DNA from: an uncultured Bacilli bacterium
Lineage (GTDB): Bacteria; Bacillota_I; Bacilli_A; RF39; UBA660
NCBI GenBank assembly: GCA_934096125.1
Contig: CAKOLB010000005.1
Span: 1 to 64,000 of the forward strand
Direction of reading: 5' to 3'
DNA: 64,000 nt
Below, one piece after another: positions 1 to 8,536 of this stretch. Every line of letters starts with the position of its first letter. The stretch's first letter is position 1. Below the pieces are notes generated by a model. That model worked only from the letters and a program-made list of their open reading frames with translations. It ran no database searches and was not told where the DNA came from. Both the position numbers and the translations under genes were made by a program.

Positions 1-7
1 CAAATTA

Positions 8-52
8 AACCCCCGTCAGCCCTTTAAATATAAGGGTTTCGGAGGTTTTTTT
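8..52 (+). terminator. Intrinsic terminator at left edge
   Basis: A compound hairpin: outer arms AACCCCCG/CGGAGGTT with one mismatch and inner arms CCCTT/AAGGG, followed by a run of T residues on the + strand. It probably ends a rightward gene lying before the window. Confidence 0.7.
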
Positions 53-62
53 ATTCAACAAC

Positions 63-103
63 TGTCAAAGTCAGGATCATAGCAAAAAATCTGAGCTTTG
101 ACA
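63..103. repeat. Long hairpin of unknown role
   Basis: The arms TGTCAAAG and CTTTGACA are perfect and continue as TCAG/CTGA with a single bulge, giving a 12-bp stem. No T-run follows on either strand, so it does not look like a standard terminator. It lies just past the end of the leftward gene that stops at 133. Confidence 0.5.
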
Positions 104-132
104 AGTACTTTTGGTAGCATTCGGTTTATATA

Positions 133-492
133 TTACTGCGGTCGGAGAAAACTAAATGTATCAATATTTCTTAGCACTCCAAATAGTACAACAATTACAA
201 GAAGAATAAGGCTAAAATACTTTGGTAGTTTTACAGGCGAGCGTAAAGAAATTACTTTATAAAAAATATAGCCTAGTAACATTATAAACACTAAAGGATT
301 ATAATGAAAAGCGTTGATAAAATCTAGCTTTAACAGAGCAAAAAACATTCTTGTAATTCCACAGCCTGGACAGTATAGACCCGTTAGCTCATGGAATATA
401 CAAGGAATGTAAATATGCCATTTTAAGTTAATTAAAAAATAAATTATTAAGGCAATAAGAAAAAGAAAGATAAAGTTTATTTTTCTTTTCAT
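133..492 (-). CDS. DUF2752 family membrane protein
   Basis: A 119-residue protein with three predicted membrane helices (about residues 6-24, 68-80 and 92-110). Between the first two is the family signature CPGCGITRMF, a Cys-rich loop, preceded by a conserved FHELTGLY stretch. This matches DUF2752, a family of small inner-membrane proteins of unknown function. It starts at the ATG that overlaps by one base the TAA of the upstream gene, so the two are translationally coupled and probably co-transcribed. No function can be assigned beyond the family. Confidence 0.85.
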   Translation of the reverse strand: MKRKINFIFLFLIALIIYFLINLKWHIYIPCIFHELTGLYCPGCGITRMFFALLKLDFINAFHYNPLVFIMLLGYIFYKVISLRSPVKLPKYFSLILLVIVVLFGVLRNIDTFSFLRPQ

Positions 493-938
493 TATTCTGC
501 TAGAGAGTTTAAATCATTTTGGATTAAGCAGTTATTAACTATACCTAAACCAAATAAAGCTAGTACTAAGTAAAGAACAGAATTATCGTTTATGGCTTTG
601 CCGTATTTTTCACCAGCTTCAGCCATCTTTTTCCCCATCTTATAGTGCCAATATATACTATAAATTCCACAGGTTATTAAAGTATAAACGATAGCAAGTA
701 CTCCACTAGCAGTCTTATTTTCAGTGACAAGTTCATTAGATTCATCAGTCATCATAATAAACCAGTAAAGACCATAAAGACCACAAGTTATTAAACTAAG
801 TAGAACAGATACTGCAATATCTCTTTTACTTATTAAGGCTCTTGATGCAGTACTTACATCACTTGCCTTTCCACAGTTTGAACAAAAGTTTTCATTTTCT
901 TTTAGTTCAGCACCACAATTTGAACAAAATTTTCTCAT
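492..938 (-). CDS. Zinc-ribbon DUF4234 membrane protein
   Basis: 148 residues. An N-terminal double zinc ribbon (CSNCG at about residue 5 and again near residue 19) is followed by a DUF4234-type membrane domain with the repeated pattern ITCGLYGLYWF and ITCGIYSIYWHYKM, and a last helix near residues 122-135. Proteins of this build are common in Firmicutes and have no established function; a role in sensing or assembling membrane complexes is only a guess. It is the first gene of a two-gene unit with the DUF2752 gene downstream. Confidence 0.85.
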   Translation of the reverse strand: MRKFCSNCGAELKENENFCSNCGKASDVSTASRALISKRDIAVSVLLSLITCGLYGLYWFIMMTDESNELVTENKTASGVLAIVYTLITCGIYSIYWHYKMGKKMAEAGEKYGKAINDNSVLYLVLALFGLGIVNNCLIQNDLNSLAE

Positions 939-979
939 AAATTAATACTCCATTTCTTTATAATCTGATTATAGCAAAG

Positions 980-3535
980 TTATATTTTAATATCAATATG
1001 TTTTAGCTTTAAAAGATATTTACGTATGTAGTCTACCGGAAAGACAGTTAGAGCGAGAAGTAAAGAAAGCGCTAATTCTTTAGGAAGCAAGCCATAAGTT
1101 CTAAAGATATCATGACCGTTATAAATAATCCATAACTGCGCTAAAAAGATAAAGATGAAAATGAATATAAATACTTTGTTTTGGGAAAGACCGGCGAAGA
1201 TATTTATTCTGGTCGTCCGCGCATTAAAGGCATTAAAGATACCGATAAAGATAAACATGGCAAAGTATGTAGTTAAGAGATATTTATCTTCGGCGTCATA
1301 CCTTATAAACTCTGAGAAAAATGGGAGTTTTAAAAATAGTAAACATAATAGTGCTGAGTAAGCTCCAGTCCATAATATTTGACTATACATATATTTATTA
1401 ATTATCTTAGTATTTTTATCCTTTGGTAATTCATCCATGTATTCTTTTAGGGGGGCTTCGAAAGAAAAGGCTATTCCTGCGAAAGTATCCATAATCATAT
1501 TAAGCCAAAGCATTTGCACTATAGTTATTGGTGTTGATATGCCCACTAAACTACCAACGATTGATAAAATTAAAGCACACATGTTAATGGTAAGCTGATA
1601 AACGATAAATTTACGAATACTTTTAAAGATTGTTCTTCCATATAATATAGCTTTACTAATTGATAAAATATTGTTATCTAATATGACAATGTCAGCCGCT
1701 TCTTTAGCAACATCTGTGCCGGAGCCCATAGCAAAACCAACATCAGCCTTTTTTAAAGCTGGGGCATCATTTACTCCATCCCCAGTCATTCCCACAACTA
1801 AATTCATACTTTCAACTATATTTACAAGTCTACTTTTATCTTGAGGTAAAGCTCTGGCAATAACAGATATTCTTTGTAAGTTATGGGCAACTTCTTCATC
1901 ACTCATTTCATTAAATTTTTTACTATCTATGACTAAATCATTTATCGATAAAAGACCAACCTCTTTTGCAATTTCCCGAGCAGTTTCTTTTGCATCCCCC
2001 GTTATCATGATAGTTTTAATTCCCGCCTTTTTAATAAGCTTAACCCCTTCTATGGCTTCTTTTCTTAGTTCATCTTTAATACTTATAATGCCTAAATAAA
2101 TTAAATCATTAAAACTTTTGCCATAAGCTAAAACAAGTACTCTTCCCCCCGCCTTAGTTATAGCATCTATCCTTTTTTCAACAACACTCTTATTAGAAAA
2201 ATAAACTTCTTTTCCCATACTATCTAGTCTTTTATGGCACTTACTTAAAAGAACTTCCCTTGCCCCTTTATAATAGATATAACCTTCATTTGTTTTAATA
2301 CTACTATATTTTTTTTGACTATCAAAAGGTTCTTTTTCAATAACTTTAACTTTTATCTTATCATCTTTATTTATAAAGGCAAGAACTGCTCTATCAGTTG
2401 AATTTCCCCCAATTATTTTTTTATCACTAATAGTACTGGAGTTATTGTAATGCATAGCTATATAACTATGGTAGTAAATAGAGCTTTGACTTAAGGCTTT
2501 ATTTGTTTTATAACTTTTTAAATCACTACTTATAAATTCAGTTACTTCTAGTATCCCCTTTGTAAGAGTTCCGGTTTTATCCGTTAAAAGGACATTAAGA
2601 CTTCCGGCAGTTTCAATTCCTACCATTTTTCGCACTAACACATTATCTTTAAGCATTCTTTTCATATTACTTGATAAAACTAAAGTAATCATGACTGGTA
2701 ATCCCTCGGGGACAGCGACAACTATGATGGTAACTGATAAGGTTAAGGCATAGATGAGTAAATCAAACATCTTTGGAAAGTCTGTAAGCGTGCTAACAAT
2801 TTTAGTCATATCATAATTATTAGCCATAACTATTTGGGAAAACAAAAAGGCTAAACTAGCAAGGATAGCTCCAGCATAACCAATTTTACTAATGGTCCCA
2901 GCTAGCGAGCGAAGTTTTAGTTTTAAAGGACTATCAGGAATATTTTCTTGAAGTTCTTCAGATATCTTACCTAAAATAGTTTTATCCCCAACTGCAGTAG
3001 TTTCCATCTCGGCCTCACCAGTGTAGATGATTGTTCCAGCATAAACATTACTACCAATTATTTTTAAAGCTTCTTTTGTTTCTCCATTTAAGGCTGACTC
3101 ATCAGCAGTGATACTACCCCTTACTATCTTACCATCGGCTGGAATTTTATCACCACTTTGCAAAAGAACTATATCTCCAACAACAATATCTTTAGCATAT
3201 ATTTCTACTACTTTATTATTCCTTTTAACTCGTGCCTTTAATTTACTAGTTTCACTTTGAAGTCTAGCAAAAGCTTTTTCCGAACCATATTCACTAATAC
3301 TTGAGATAAATGATGCGAGCAATATAGCTATTAAAATTCCTAATGTTTCATACCAATCAAAGTCTTTAAACATCACTACAATCTTGATAGCTAAAGCAAT
3401 TAGTAATATTTTGATGATTGGGTCTCCAAGAGACTCCAAAAGTAAATTGATAAAGGTATTGTTATTTTTCTTGGTTATTTCATTACTACCATATTTCTTC
3501 CGTGAATTAATAACTTCATTATCGTTTAGTCCCAT
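980..3535 (-). CDS. Calcium-translocating P-type ATPase, PMCA type (IIB)
   Basis: About 851 residues. It has the full P-type ATPase layout: N-terminal cation domain, two helices, actuator domain with the DESALNGE motif, helix M4 with the PEGL ion-site motif (VVAVPEGLPV), the phosphorylation site DKTGTLTKG, a nucleotide-binding domain, the hinge TGDGVNDAP, and C-terminal helices M5-M10. The M6 motif LWLNMIMDTFA is that of plasma-membrane Ca2+ pumps rather than SERCA. It should expel Ca2+ from the cytosol at the cost of ATP. The ATG at 3535 is preferred over an in-frame TTG one codon upstream because GGGAGG lies nine bases before it. Nothing essential is missing. Confidence 0.93.
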   Translation of the reverse strand: MGLNDNEVINSRKKYGSNEITKKNNNTFINLLLESLGDPIIKILLIALAIKIVVMFKDFDWYETLGILIAILLASFISSISEYGSEKAFARLQSETSKLKARVKRNNKVVEIYAKDIVVGDIVLLQSGDKIPADGKIVRGSITADESALNGETKEALKIIGSNVYAGTIIYTGEAEMETTAVGDKTILGKISEELQENIPDSPLKLKLRSLAGTISKIGYAGAILASLAFLFSQIVMANNYDMTKIVSTLTDFPKMFDLLIYALTLSVTIIVVAVPEGLPVMITLVLSSNMKRMLKDNVLVRKMVGIETAGSLNVLLTDKTGTLTKGILEVTEFISSDLKSYKTNKALSQSSIYYHSYIAMHYNNSSTISDKKIIGGNSTDRAVLAFINKDDKIKVKVIEKEPFDSQKKYSSIKTNEGYIYYKGAREVLLSKCHKRLDSMGKEVYFSNKSVVEKRIDAITKAGGRVLVLAYGKSFNDLIYLGIISIKDELRKEAIEGVKLIKKAGIKTIMITGDAKETAREIAKEVGLLSINDLVIDSKKFNEMSDEEVAHNLQRISVIARALPQDKSRLVNIVESMNLVVGMTGDGVNDAPALKKADVGFAMGSGTDVAKEAADIVILDNNILSISKAILYGRTIFKSIRKFIVYQLTINMCALILSIVGSLVGISTPITIVQMLWLNMIMDTFAGIAFSFEAPLKEYMDELPKDKNTKIINKYMYSQILWTGAYSALLCLLFLKLPFFSEFIRYDAEDKYLLTTYFAMFIFIGIFNAFNARTTRINIFAGLSQNKVFIFIFIFIFLAQLWIIYNGHDIFRTYGLLPKELALSLLLALTVFPVDYIRKYLLKLKHIDIKI

Positions 3536-3584
3536 CAAGCTTGTCCTCCCAAAATATCATATGATGATTAGCTATTTTTAGAAC

Positions 3585-3608
3585 TAAAAAAAGAACCATT
3601 TAGGTTCT
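3585..3608 (-). terminator. Terminator of the 3.6-4.2 kb gene
   Basis: On the minus strand the stem AGAACC/GGTTCT is followed by seven T residues, overlapping the last codons of the gene that stops at 3607. Confidence 0.8.
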
Positions 3609-4224
3609 AAAGTTTTTCGACTTTGCTTTTTAAAAGACCAGATTCTGTATAATTTTGCTTAATAATATCACTACACTTGAGCATTAACTCATAATATCTA
3701 ATACTCTCTTCATCATCTTTTATACTTTTAAGTATTTGATTTTTTTCTTTAGCCTTTAGCATCTTTACCTTACCACTTAGCCGAGTAATACCATATAAAT
3801 AACATTTTAAGTTATCGATTAGCTCTTCAGCATAACAGTTTGCTAAATCATTTTCCTGAATTTTGAGAGGACGAGCAAGTTTAATAAATTCTCTTGCCTG
3901 TTTTTGGTTTTTTCTATCAACTTCATTTTTGGGAATACTGATAATTAGCCGGTAAATGTTATAAGGTATCATCGGGATACATAAGAAAAACTGAATGATA
4001 AAGTACCAAGGTATTAAGAGTAAATTGGTAAAAATAATCGAGATGGAAAAACGATTACTAACAATGACAGTATAAAAGTAAATTGATAAAGCAAGGCTGG
4101 TACAAGATAATATAAAAATTACTCTAGGGAGAAAATCTTCTATATTAGAACTTAGGGTAAAAGCAATAAGCAGGGAAATTAAATTGATACATAGGTATGT
4201 AAAAGGATTATATCTGGTTACCAT
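3607..4224 (-). CDS. Hypothetical membrane protein
   Basis: About 205 residues, not recognised. The N-terminal half has four hydrophobic segments (roughly residues 8-25, 31-48, 50-60 and 68-90). The C-terminal half is charged and helical, rich in Lys/Glu, and should lie in the cytosol. I prefer the ATG at 4224; a GTG three codons upstream is possible, and the ribosome binding site is weak for both. It is a single-gene unit with its own terminator. Confidence 0.65.
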   Translation of the reverse strand: MVTRYNPFTYLCINLISLLIAFTLSSNIEDFLPRVIFILSCTSLALSIYFYTVIVSNRFSISIIFTNLLLIPWYFIIQFFLCIPMIPYNIYRLIISIPKNEVDRKNQKQAREFIKLARPLKIQENDLANCYAEELIDNLKCYLYGITRLSGKVKMLKAKEKNQILKSIKDDEESIRYYELMLKCSDIIKQNYTESGLLKSKVEKL

Positions 4225-4267
4225 TAAACTCACTTCTTTCTTTTTCTTAAGTATAACAAAATTTTAA

Positions 4268-4300
4268 GAAAATAGAAACCAACAATTGATTTCTATTTTC
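4268..4300 (-). terminator. Hairpin after the holin-like gene
   Basis: Perfect 11-bp arms (GAAAATAGAAA and complement) lie directly after the stop at 4304 on the minus strand. The following T-run is interrupted, so termination is likely but not certain. Confidence 0.6.
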
Positions 4301-4303
4301 AAT

Positions 4304-4573
4304 CTATCCCTGGGCGGAATTTAAATTTAGATTTTTGGCATCCTTTAAATCGGCAATACCTCCAGCACTCATCGTTGACATTATCCCGATAAGAATAGCT
4401 GACAATAAATTCTCATCAATATGAAGTAAAAAGCATATAATGCCACTTATTAGGCCAATGATAACATTTTGAATGGGAATTAGTTTATTTGGGACTTTAT
4501 CTATGAAGATTTTAGTGATGGCACCGAGTGTATAGGCAACTATCATTATGACTAGCGATAATGTTATAGTCAA
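4304..4573 (-). CDS. Phage-type holin-like small membrane protein
   Basis: About 89 residues: an N-terminal helix (ITLSLVIMIVAYTLGAI), a short basic loop, then two hydrophobic stretches around a PIQNVIIGLISG motif and a glycine-rich end. This resembles the phage_holin_5_2 group, small pore-formers that release endolysins, but no lysin or phage gene is nearby, so it may be domesticated or a relic. The start is decided by a near-perfect Shine-Dalgarno, AAAGGGGGTGAT, five bases before a TTG at 4573; a GTG at 4582 lies inside that site. Function is inferred from size and pattern only. Confidence 0.6.
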   Translation of the reverse strand: MTITLSLVIMIVAYTLGAITKIFIDKVPNKLIPIQNVIIGLISGIICFLLHIDENLLSAILIGIMSTMSAGGIADLKDAKNLNLNSAQG

Positions 4574-4652
4574 ATTTATCACCCCCTTTAAAGAGTGCTT
4601 AAATCTATACTATAATATATGTGCTAGTCCACAAAGAAACAATTACACTATC

Positions 4653-6728
4653 CTATTTAACTAAAGTTTTATTTTCTAAGTATTTATCTATACCTCTAAA
4701 TCCAAGAGTTTTGTAATCATAGTCTTTTAGACAATCTTTAGCAGTTATTTTTTTCTTCTTTAAATATTTGTTTATCATTTCTTTATCAACATCTTTATAA
4801 CTTATTACTTTGGTAATTCTTGCTAAAAATTCTTTACTAAAGGTATCTTTAAAACCTTCATTACTTGGAACAAAGCCAATTGTTTTACTGGCTTCAGCAT
4901 TACTGGTCATCATAATAATACTATTTTTAAAATCGATTTTATTACCTTTACTATTTGTAACATATCCCTCATCTAGAATTTGTAAAAAAAGATTTAAGAT
5001 ACTTGGATGGGCTTTTTCTATTTCATCAAGGAGAATAATTGGGCATGGACTAGCTACAACTTTGTCAAAGACATTTTGGTCATCATAGCCAACATAACCA
5101 GCGCTGGAACCAATTAGTTTATTAATTGACATTTTTTCACTGTACTCACTCATATCTAGTCTAATTAAGTTAGTGTTTAAGTACTCGGCGAGTTTTTTAA
5201 CAGTATAAGTCTTCCCTGTCCCAGTGCTTCCCGTAAGTAAAATAGAAACTGGTTTATCTGATTTTATTTTCACGAGTTTAGATATTTCTTTTAAGGCTTC
5301 ATCTTGGCCCACGATAAACTCAAGTAAATATTTATAAAGTTTACTTTCACTAGTTTTTAAACTGGCAATATTTCCTTGTCTTTTTAACAAATACTCGATA
5401 TCTTTATCAGTGATTACTTCTTTTTTATTCTTCTCATTATTTATTTTTTTCTCCAAGTTTAATTCTTTTTCTTTAATTAGTAAAGCTTTATCAAAATCAT
5501 TACTTACTAGACATTTATGTTTTTCATCAGCTAAACTTTTGGCTTCTCTTTTGAAAATATCAAGCTTTTTATTTTGAGCATGCCTTACCTTTTTCATGGC
5601 ACATAAACTATCTAAAAAATCAATTGATTTATCCGGATTAAATCTATTAAATATATATTTATCTGTTGCCAAGACAATTTTTTCCGGAATACTACTTGGA
5701 ATTTTGATATTATAATACTTTTCAAAATTTGGTGTAAGCTTTTCCAAAATATCTTTAGTCGCTTTTAGGGATGGCTCATTTATTTTAATAATTTCAAATC
5801 TTCTATTTAAAGCTTTATCTTTTAGGATGTATTTATTATATTCATTTATGGTAGTTGCCCCGATTACTTTAATGTCTCCCCTAGCTAGATAAGGCTTTAA
5901 AATATCACTTGCATTAATTGCCCCTTCAGCCCCACCGGCATTACTAATTGAGTGTATTTCATCAATAAATAAAATAATGTTTTTGTTTTTGATAAGTTCG
6001 GAGATAATACCTCCAAATTTTTCTTCAAACTCACCACGATATTTTGTACCAGCCACTAAACTTCCCATCTCGAGAGAAATAATTGTTTTATCTTGCAAAG
6101 CAAGTGGTACTTCTTTTCGTTTAATCATTTGCGCTATTTCTTCAACTATAGCCGTTTTCCCGACCCCAGCTTCTCCAATTAGCAATGGATTATTTTTATT
6201 TTTACGAAGAAGTGTTTCTAACACCAAAGATATTTCTTCGTCTCGGCCAATTAAAGGATTACTAGGACTACTTAAACTTAAGTTCTTTCCAATTTTCATA
6301 AGATTACTGCCAGCTAAAGACTTTTCTTCCGGAGATATTTCATCATACAAGCTTTCAATATCAACATCCATACTGACCAAAATGCGAAAAGCTATTCCAT
6401 CCCCTTCTGCTAAAATAGCTTTAAGTAAATCTGTAGGACTAACCTTTCCATCACTTTCTTTTTCTGCATCTAAAAGCACCTTCTTTAAAAGAGGCGTATA
6501 TATAACTCCTAGATTATTTTCTTCTTCACATTTATACATCTTTACTTCTTCTAAAAATTTATCAAACTTTAAATTATACTTACTCGATAACTCTGCTAAG
6601 TTTTCATCATTTTTTAAAACACTAAGAAGCAAATGCTCCGTTCCGACATATAAATGATTAAGTTTTTCTTTAATTACTTCAGCATCCTTTATTATTTTAC
6701 ATGTCTTTAAACTATATTTATTTTCCAC
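4653..6728 (-). CDS. clpC: ClpC-type AAA+ unfoldase, compact
   Basis: 691 residues with a GTG start behind GGAGG. An N-terminal Clp-N repeat domain (residues 1-140) is followed by D1 with Walker A GEAGVGKT and Walker B ILFIDEIH, a linker with a UVR-like helix (about 395-430), and D2 with Walker A GSTGTGKT and Walker B ILLDEIEKAHP. The tripeptide IGF after MTSNAEASKT is the loop that docks unfoldases onto ClpP, so a proteolytic partner is expected elsewhere. It is shorter than usual ClpC (about 810 residues) because the D2 small domain is compressed to about 60 residues; GFRG stands where GARP is usual. It is the only unfoldase gene in the window. Confidence 0.88.
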   Translation of the reverse strand: MENKYSLKTCKIIKDAEVIKEKLNHLYVGTEHLLLSVLKNDENLAELSSKYNLKFDKFLEEVKMYKCEEENNLGVIYTPLLKKVLLDAEKESDGKVSPTDLLKAILAEGDGIAFRILVSMDVDIESLYDEISPEEKSLAGSNLMKIGKNLSLSSPSNPLIGRDEEISLVLETLLRKNKNNPLLIGEAGVGKTAIVEEIAQMIKRKEVPLALQDKTIISLEMGSLVAGTKYRGEFEEKFGGIISELIKNKNIILFIDEIHSISNAGGAEGAINASDILKPYLARGDIKVIGATTINEYNKYILKDKALNRRFEIIKINEPSLKATKDILEKLTPNFEKYYNIKIPSSIPEKIVLATDKYIFNRFNPDKSIDFLDSLCAMKKVRHAQNKKLDIFKREAKSLADEKHKCLVSNDFDKALLIKEKELNLEKKINNEKNKKEVITDKDIEYLLKRQGNIASLKTSESKLYKYLLEFIVGQDEALKEISKLVKIKSDKPVSILLTGSTGTGKTYTVKKLAEYLNTNLIRLDMSEYSEKMSINKLIGSSAGYVGYDDQNVFDKVVASPCPIILLDEIEKAHPSILNLFLQILDEGYVTNSKGNKIDFKNSIIMMTSNAEASKTIGFVPSNEGFKDTFSKEFLARITKVISYKDVDKEMINKYLKKKKITAKDCLKDYDYKTLGFRGIDKYLENKTLVK

Positions 6729-6804
6729 AGCTTCCTCCTTACTTTAAATTCTATGTATGTTATGGAAAATAATTGTTTTATTTATACAAAATTATTGAGG
6801 AAAG

Positions 6805-6841
6805 AAAAAACTAAGAAATCTATGAAGAACTTCTTAGTTTT
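6805..6841 (-). terminator. Terminator after the YfcC-like gene
   Basis: Perfect 11-bp arms AAAACTAAGAA and complement are followed by TTC on the minus strand, twelve bases after the stop at 6853. Confidence 0.75.
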
Positions 6842-6852
6842 ACTTTCTTATA

Positions 6853-8451
6853 TTAGATATAAGCAACTACTGTAAATAATACTAGTAATATGACAAGCAT
6901 GCCAAGGATAAATAACCAAATGTATTTTAACCAATCTTTATAGTCAACTTTCATGAATGAAAGACCAACTACAAGAAGAGCACTTGTTGGCATAAATACT
7001 TGTATTAAGCCATACATTGAAATAAATATTGTATGAACAAGACTAATGTCATTTGTATATACACTAGTTAAGAAACCACCAATAGTATATGCTGTATATC
7101 CCAAATCATTTTGGAATAAAGATGTTACAAAAGCCATAATAGATGTCATATATGGATTAAAGCCATCTACTAGGTTTAAGAACCAATTAGCAATGGTTGG
7201 AATAACTGGTGAAAGATAACAAATACCAAATATTGTATAAACACTAATAAGTAATAATAGTGGTTTAAACATTTTCTTTGTTCCTTCATAGAAGCTTTCA
7301 ATGTATTTATCTACATCAATTTTGTATAAGAATGCTAAAAGCATACTTGCAAGTAATAAGACAATACTTATTATGAATACAAAACTAAATGCTCCAAGGG
7401 CATCTGCTTTACTACCTAAAATATATTTAAAGATAGTAAATCCTTCGCCGATTTCAAGACCAGTAAGCCATTCATGGAACTTATCAAAAACATCAATGTT
7501 AAAGTCATTGGTAAAGCTAATATAGCCAAGTAATGTCATGATGACAGTAAGTGCTAAAACGATAACTGTTGGATACATTTTAACATCTTTGCCTTTAGCT
7601 TTTTCAATCATATATGGATCTTCTTCATTGCTAGTATTTTTAGTATTTTTCTTTGTAGTTTTAGTTATCTTACGAACTCTCATAACTAAGAAGAAATTAT
7701 ATAGAACTAAAGCTGTTATAGCAATGATGAAACGATAAGTTAAACCAACACTAAGTTCTTGACCTAAGTAATAGTTAAATGATATTAAACTATCTGTTCC
7801 ATAAGTACATCCTAGGATACCTACAACTGCAGAACCAAATGTAGCTGCAAAAGCAGTAAGTTTATCCATTCCCATTTTACTTAAAACAGAAACAAAGAAC
7901 GGAATAAATAGAATGACTATAAAGCTTTGAGTGGTTAGAGATGTTATAACAAACAAAATAATTGATGTAATAACAGTCCATACTGCTGGATGATTTTTAA
8001 ACTTTTCACTAGTTTTTTCCACTAATTTTTGGTAACCACTAGTAATAGATAAGACACCGTAGAAGCCAGCGACAACTACTAGGAAAACAATTTTATCCAT
8101 CGTGAAGTTGATAGCATAGTAAATTGCATAACTTAAATCAGTAAAACCGATACGAGACATTTCATAATCATAAAAATCTGAACCTTGGAAATAACCATAT
8201 GGGAACAACCAAGTTAGTAAAACTGTTGTAATTATGAAAACAAGTAAGCTTTTTCCTAGACGATGATTTTCAGCTTTTAATGTTATAAATAAGCTACCTA
8301 CAACAAATAAAACAACACCAATAAGTTTGATAATCATATCACCATTCGTGCCATCTACAAATGCTGATGTTATAAATAAAATTAAAGCGATAACATCCAT
8401 CAAAGCTCCAATACATTTAAGCACACCATGTTTTTCTAATACCTTTTTCAT
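6853..8451 (-). CDS. YfcC/DcuC-superfamily anaerobic carrier
   Basis: 532 residues with about 12-13 membrane helices and a short charged loop near residues 255-285. The pattern around FLVVVAGFYGVLSITSGYQKLVEK and the Gln/Pro-containing helix SLTTQSFIVILFIPFF fit the YfcC family of the C4-dicarboxylate anaerobic carrier group, whose members move dicarboxylates, amino acids or arginine/ornithine. The substrate cannot be told from sequence. The start has a good GGAGGT site. It is a single-gene unit ended by a clear hairpin. Confidence 0.75.
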   Translation of the reverse strand: MKKVLEKHGVLKCIGALMDVIALILFITSAFVDGTNGDMIIKLIGVVLFVVGSLFITLKAENHRLGKSLLVFIITTVLLTWLFPYGYFQGSDFYDYEMSRIGFTDLSYAIYYAINFTMDKIVFLVVVAGFYGVLSITSGYQKLVEKTSEKFKNHPAVWTVITSIILFVITSLTTQSFIVILFIPFFVSVLSKMGMDKLTAFAATFGSAVVGILGCTYGTDSLISFNYYLGQELSVGLTYRFIIAITALVLYNFFLVMRVRKITKTTKKNTKNTSNEEDPYMIEKAKGKDVKMYPTVIVLALTVIMTLLGYISFTNDFNIDVFDKFHEWLTGLEIGEGFTIFKYILGSKADALGAFSFVFIISIVLLLASMLLAFLYKIDVDKYIESFYEGTKKMFKPLLLLISVYTIFGICYLSPVIPTIANWFLNLVDGFNPYMTSIMAFVTSLFQNDLGYTAYTIGGFLTSVYTNDISLVHTIFISMYGLIQVFMPTSALLVVGLSFMKVDYKDWLKYIWLFILGMLVILLVLFTVVAYI

Positions 8452-8488
8452 TTTCTACCTCCTTATCCAAATTATAACACCCTAATAA

Positions 8489-8516
8489 AAGAAAAAAAAG
8501 CATTTTTATGCTTTTT
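8489..8516 (-). terminator. lysS terminator
   Basis: The stem AAAAAGCAT/ATGCTTTTT with loop AAA runs into eight T residues on the minus strand. Confidence 0.85.
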
Positions 8517-8536
8517 CATGCAAGTTTCATAGAAAT

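Noticed and set aside
5977..6657. 226-codon open frame on the + strand
   Set aside because: Lies wholly inside clpC on the opposite strand, with no ribosome site and low-complexity Ser/Phe composition.
4304..6728. Prophage remnant from holin to ClpC
   Set aside because: No capsid, tail, lysin or integrase sequence nearby; ClpC is a normal housekeeping gene.
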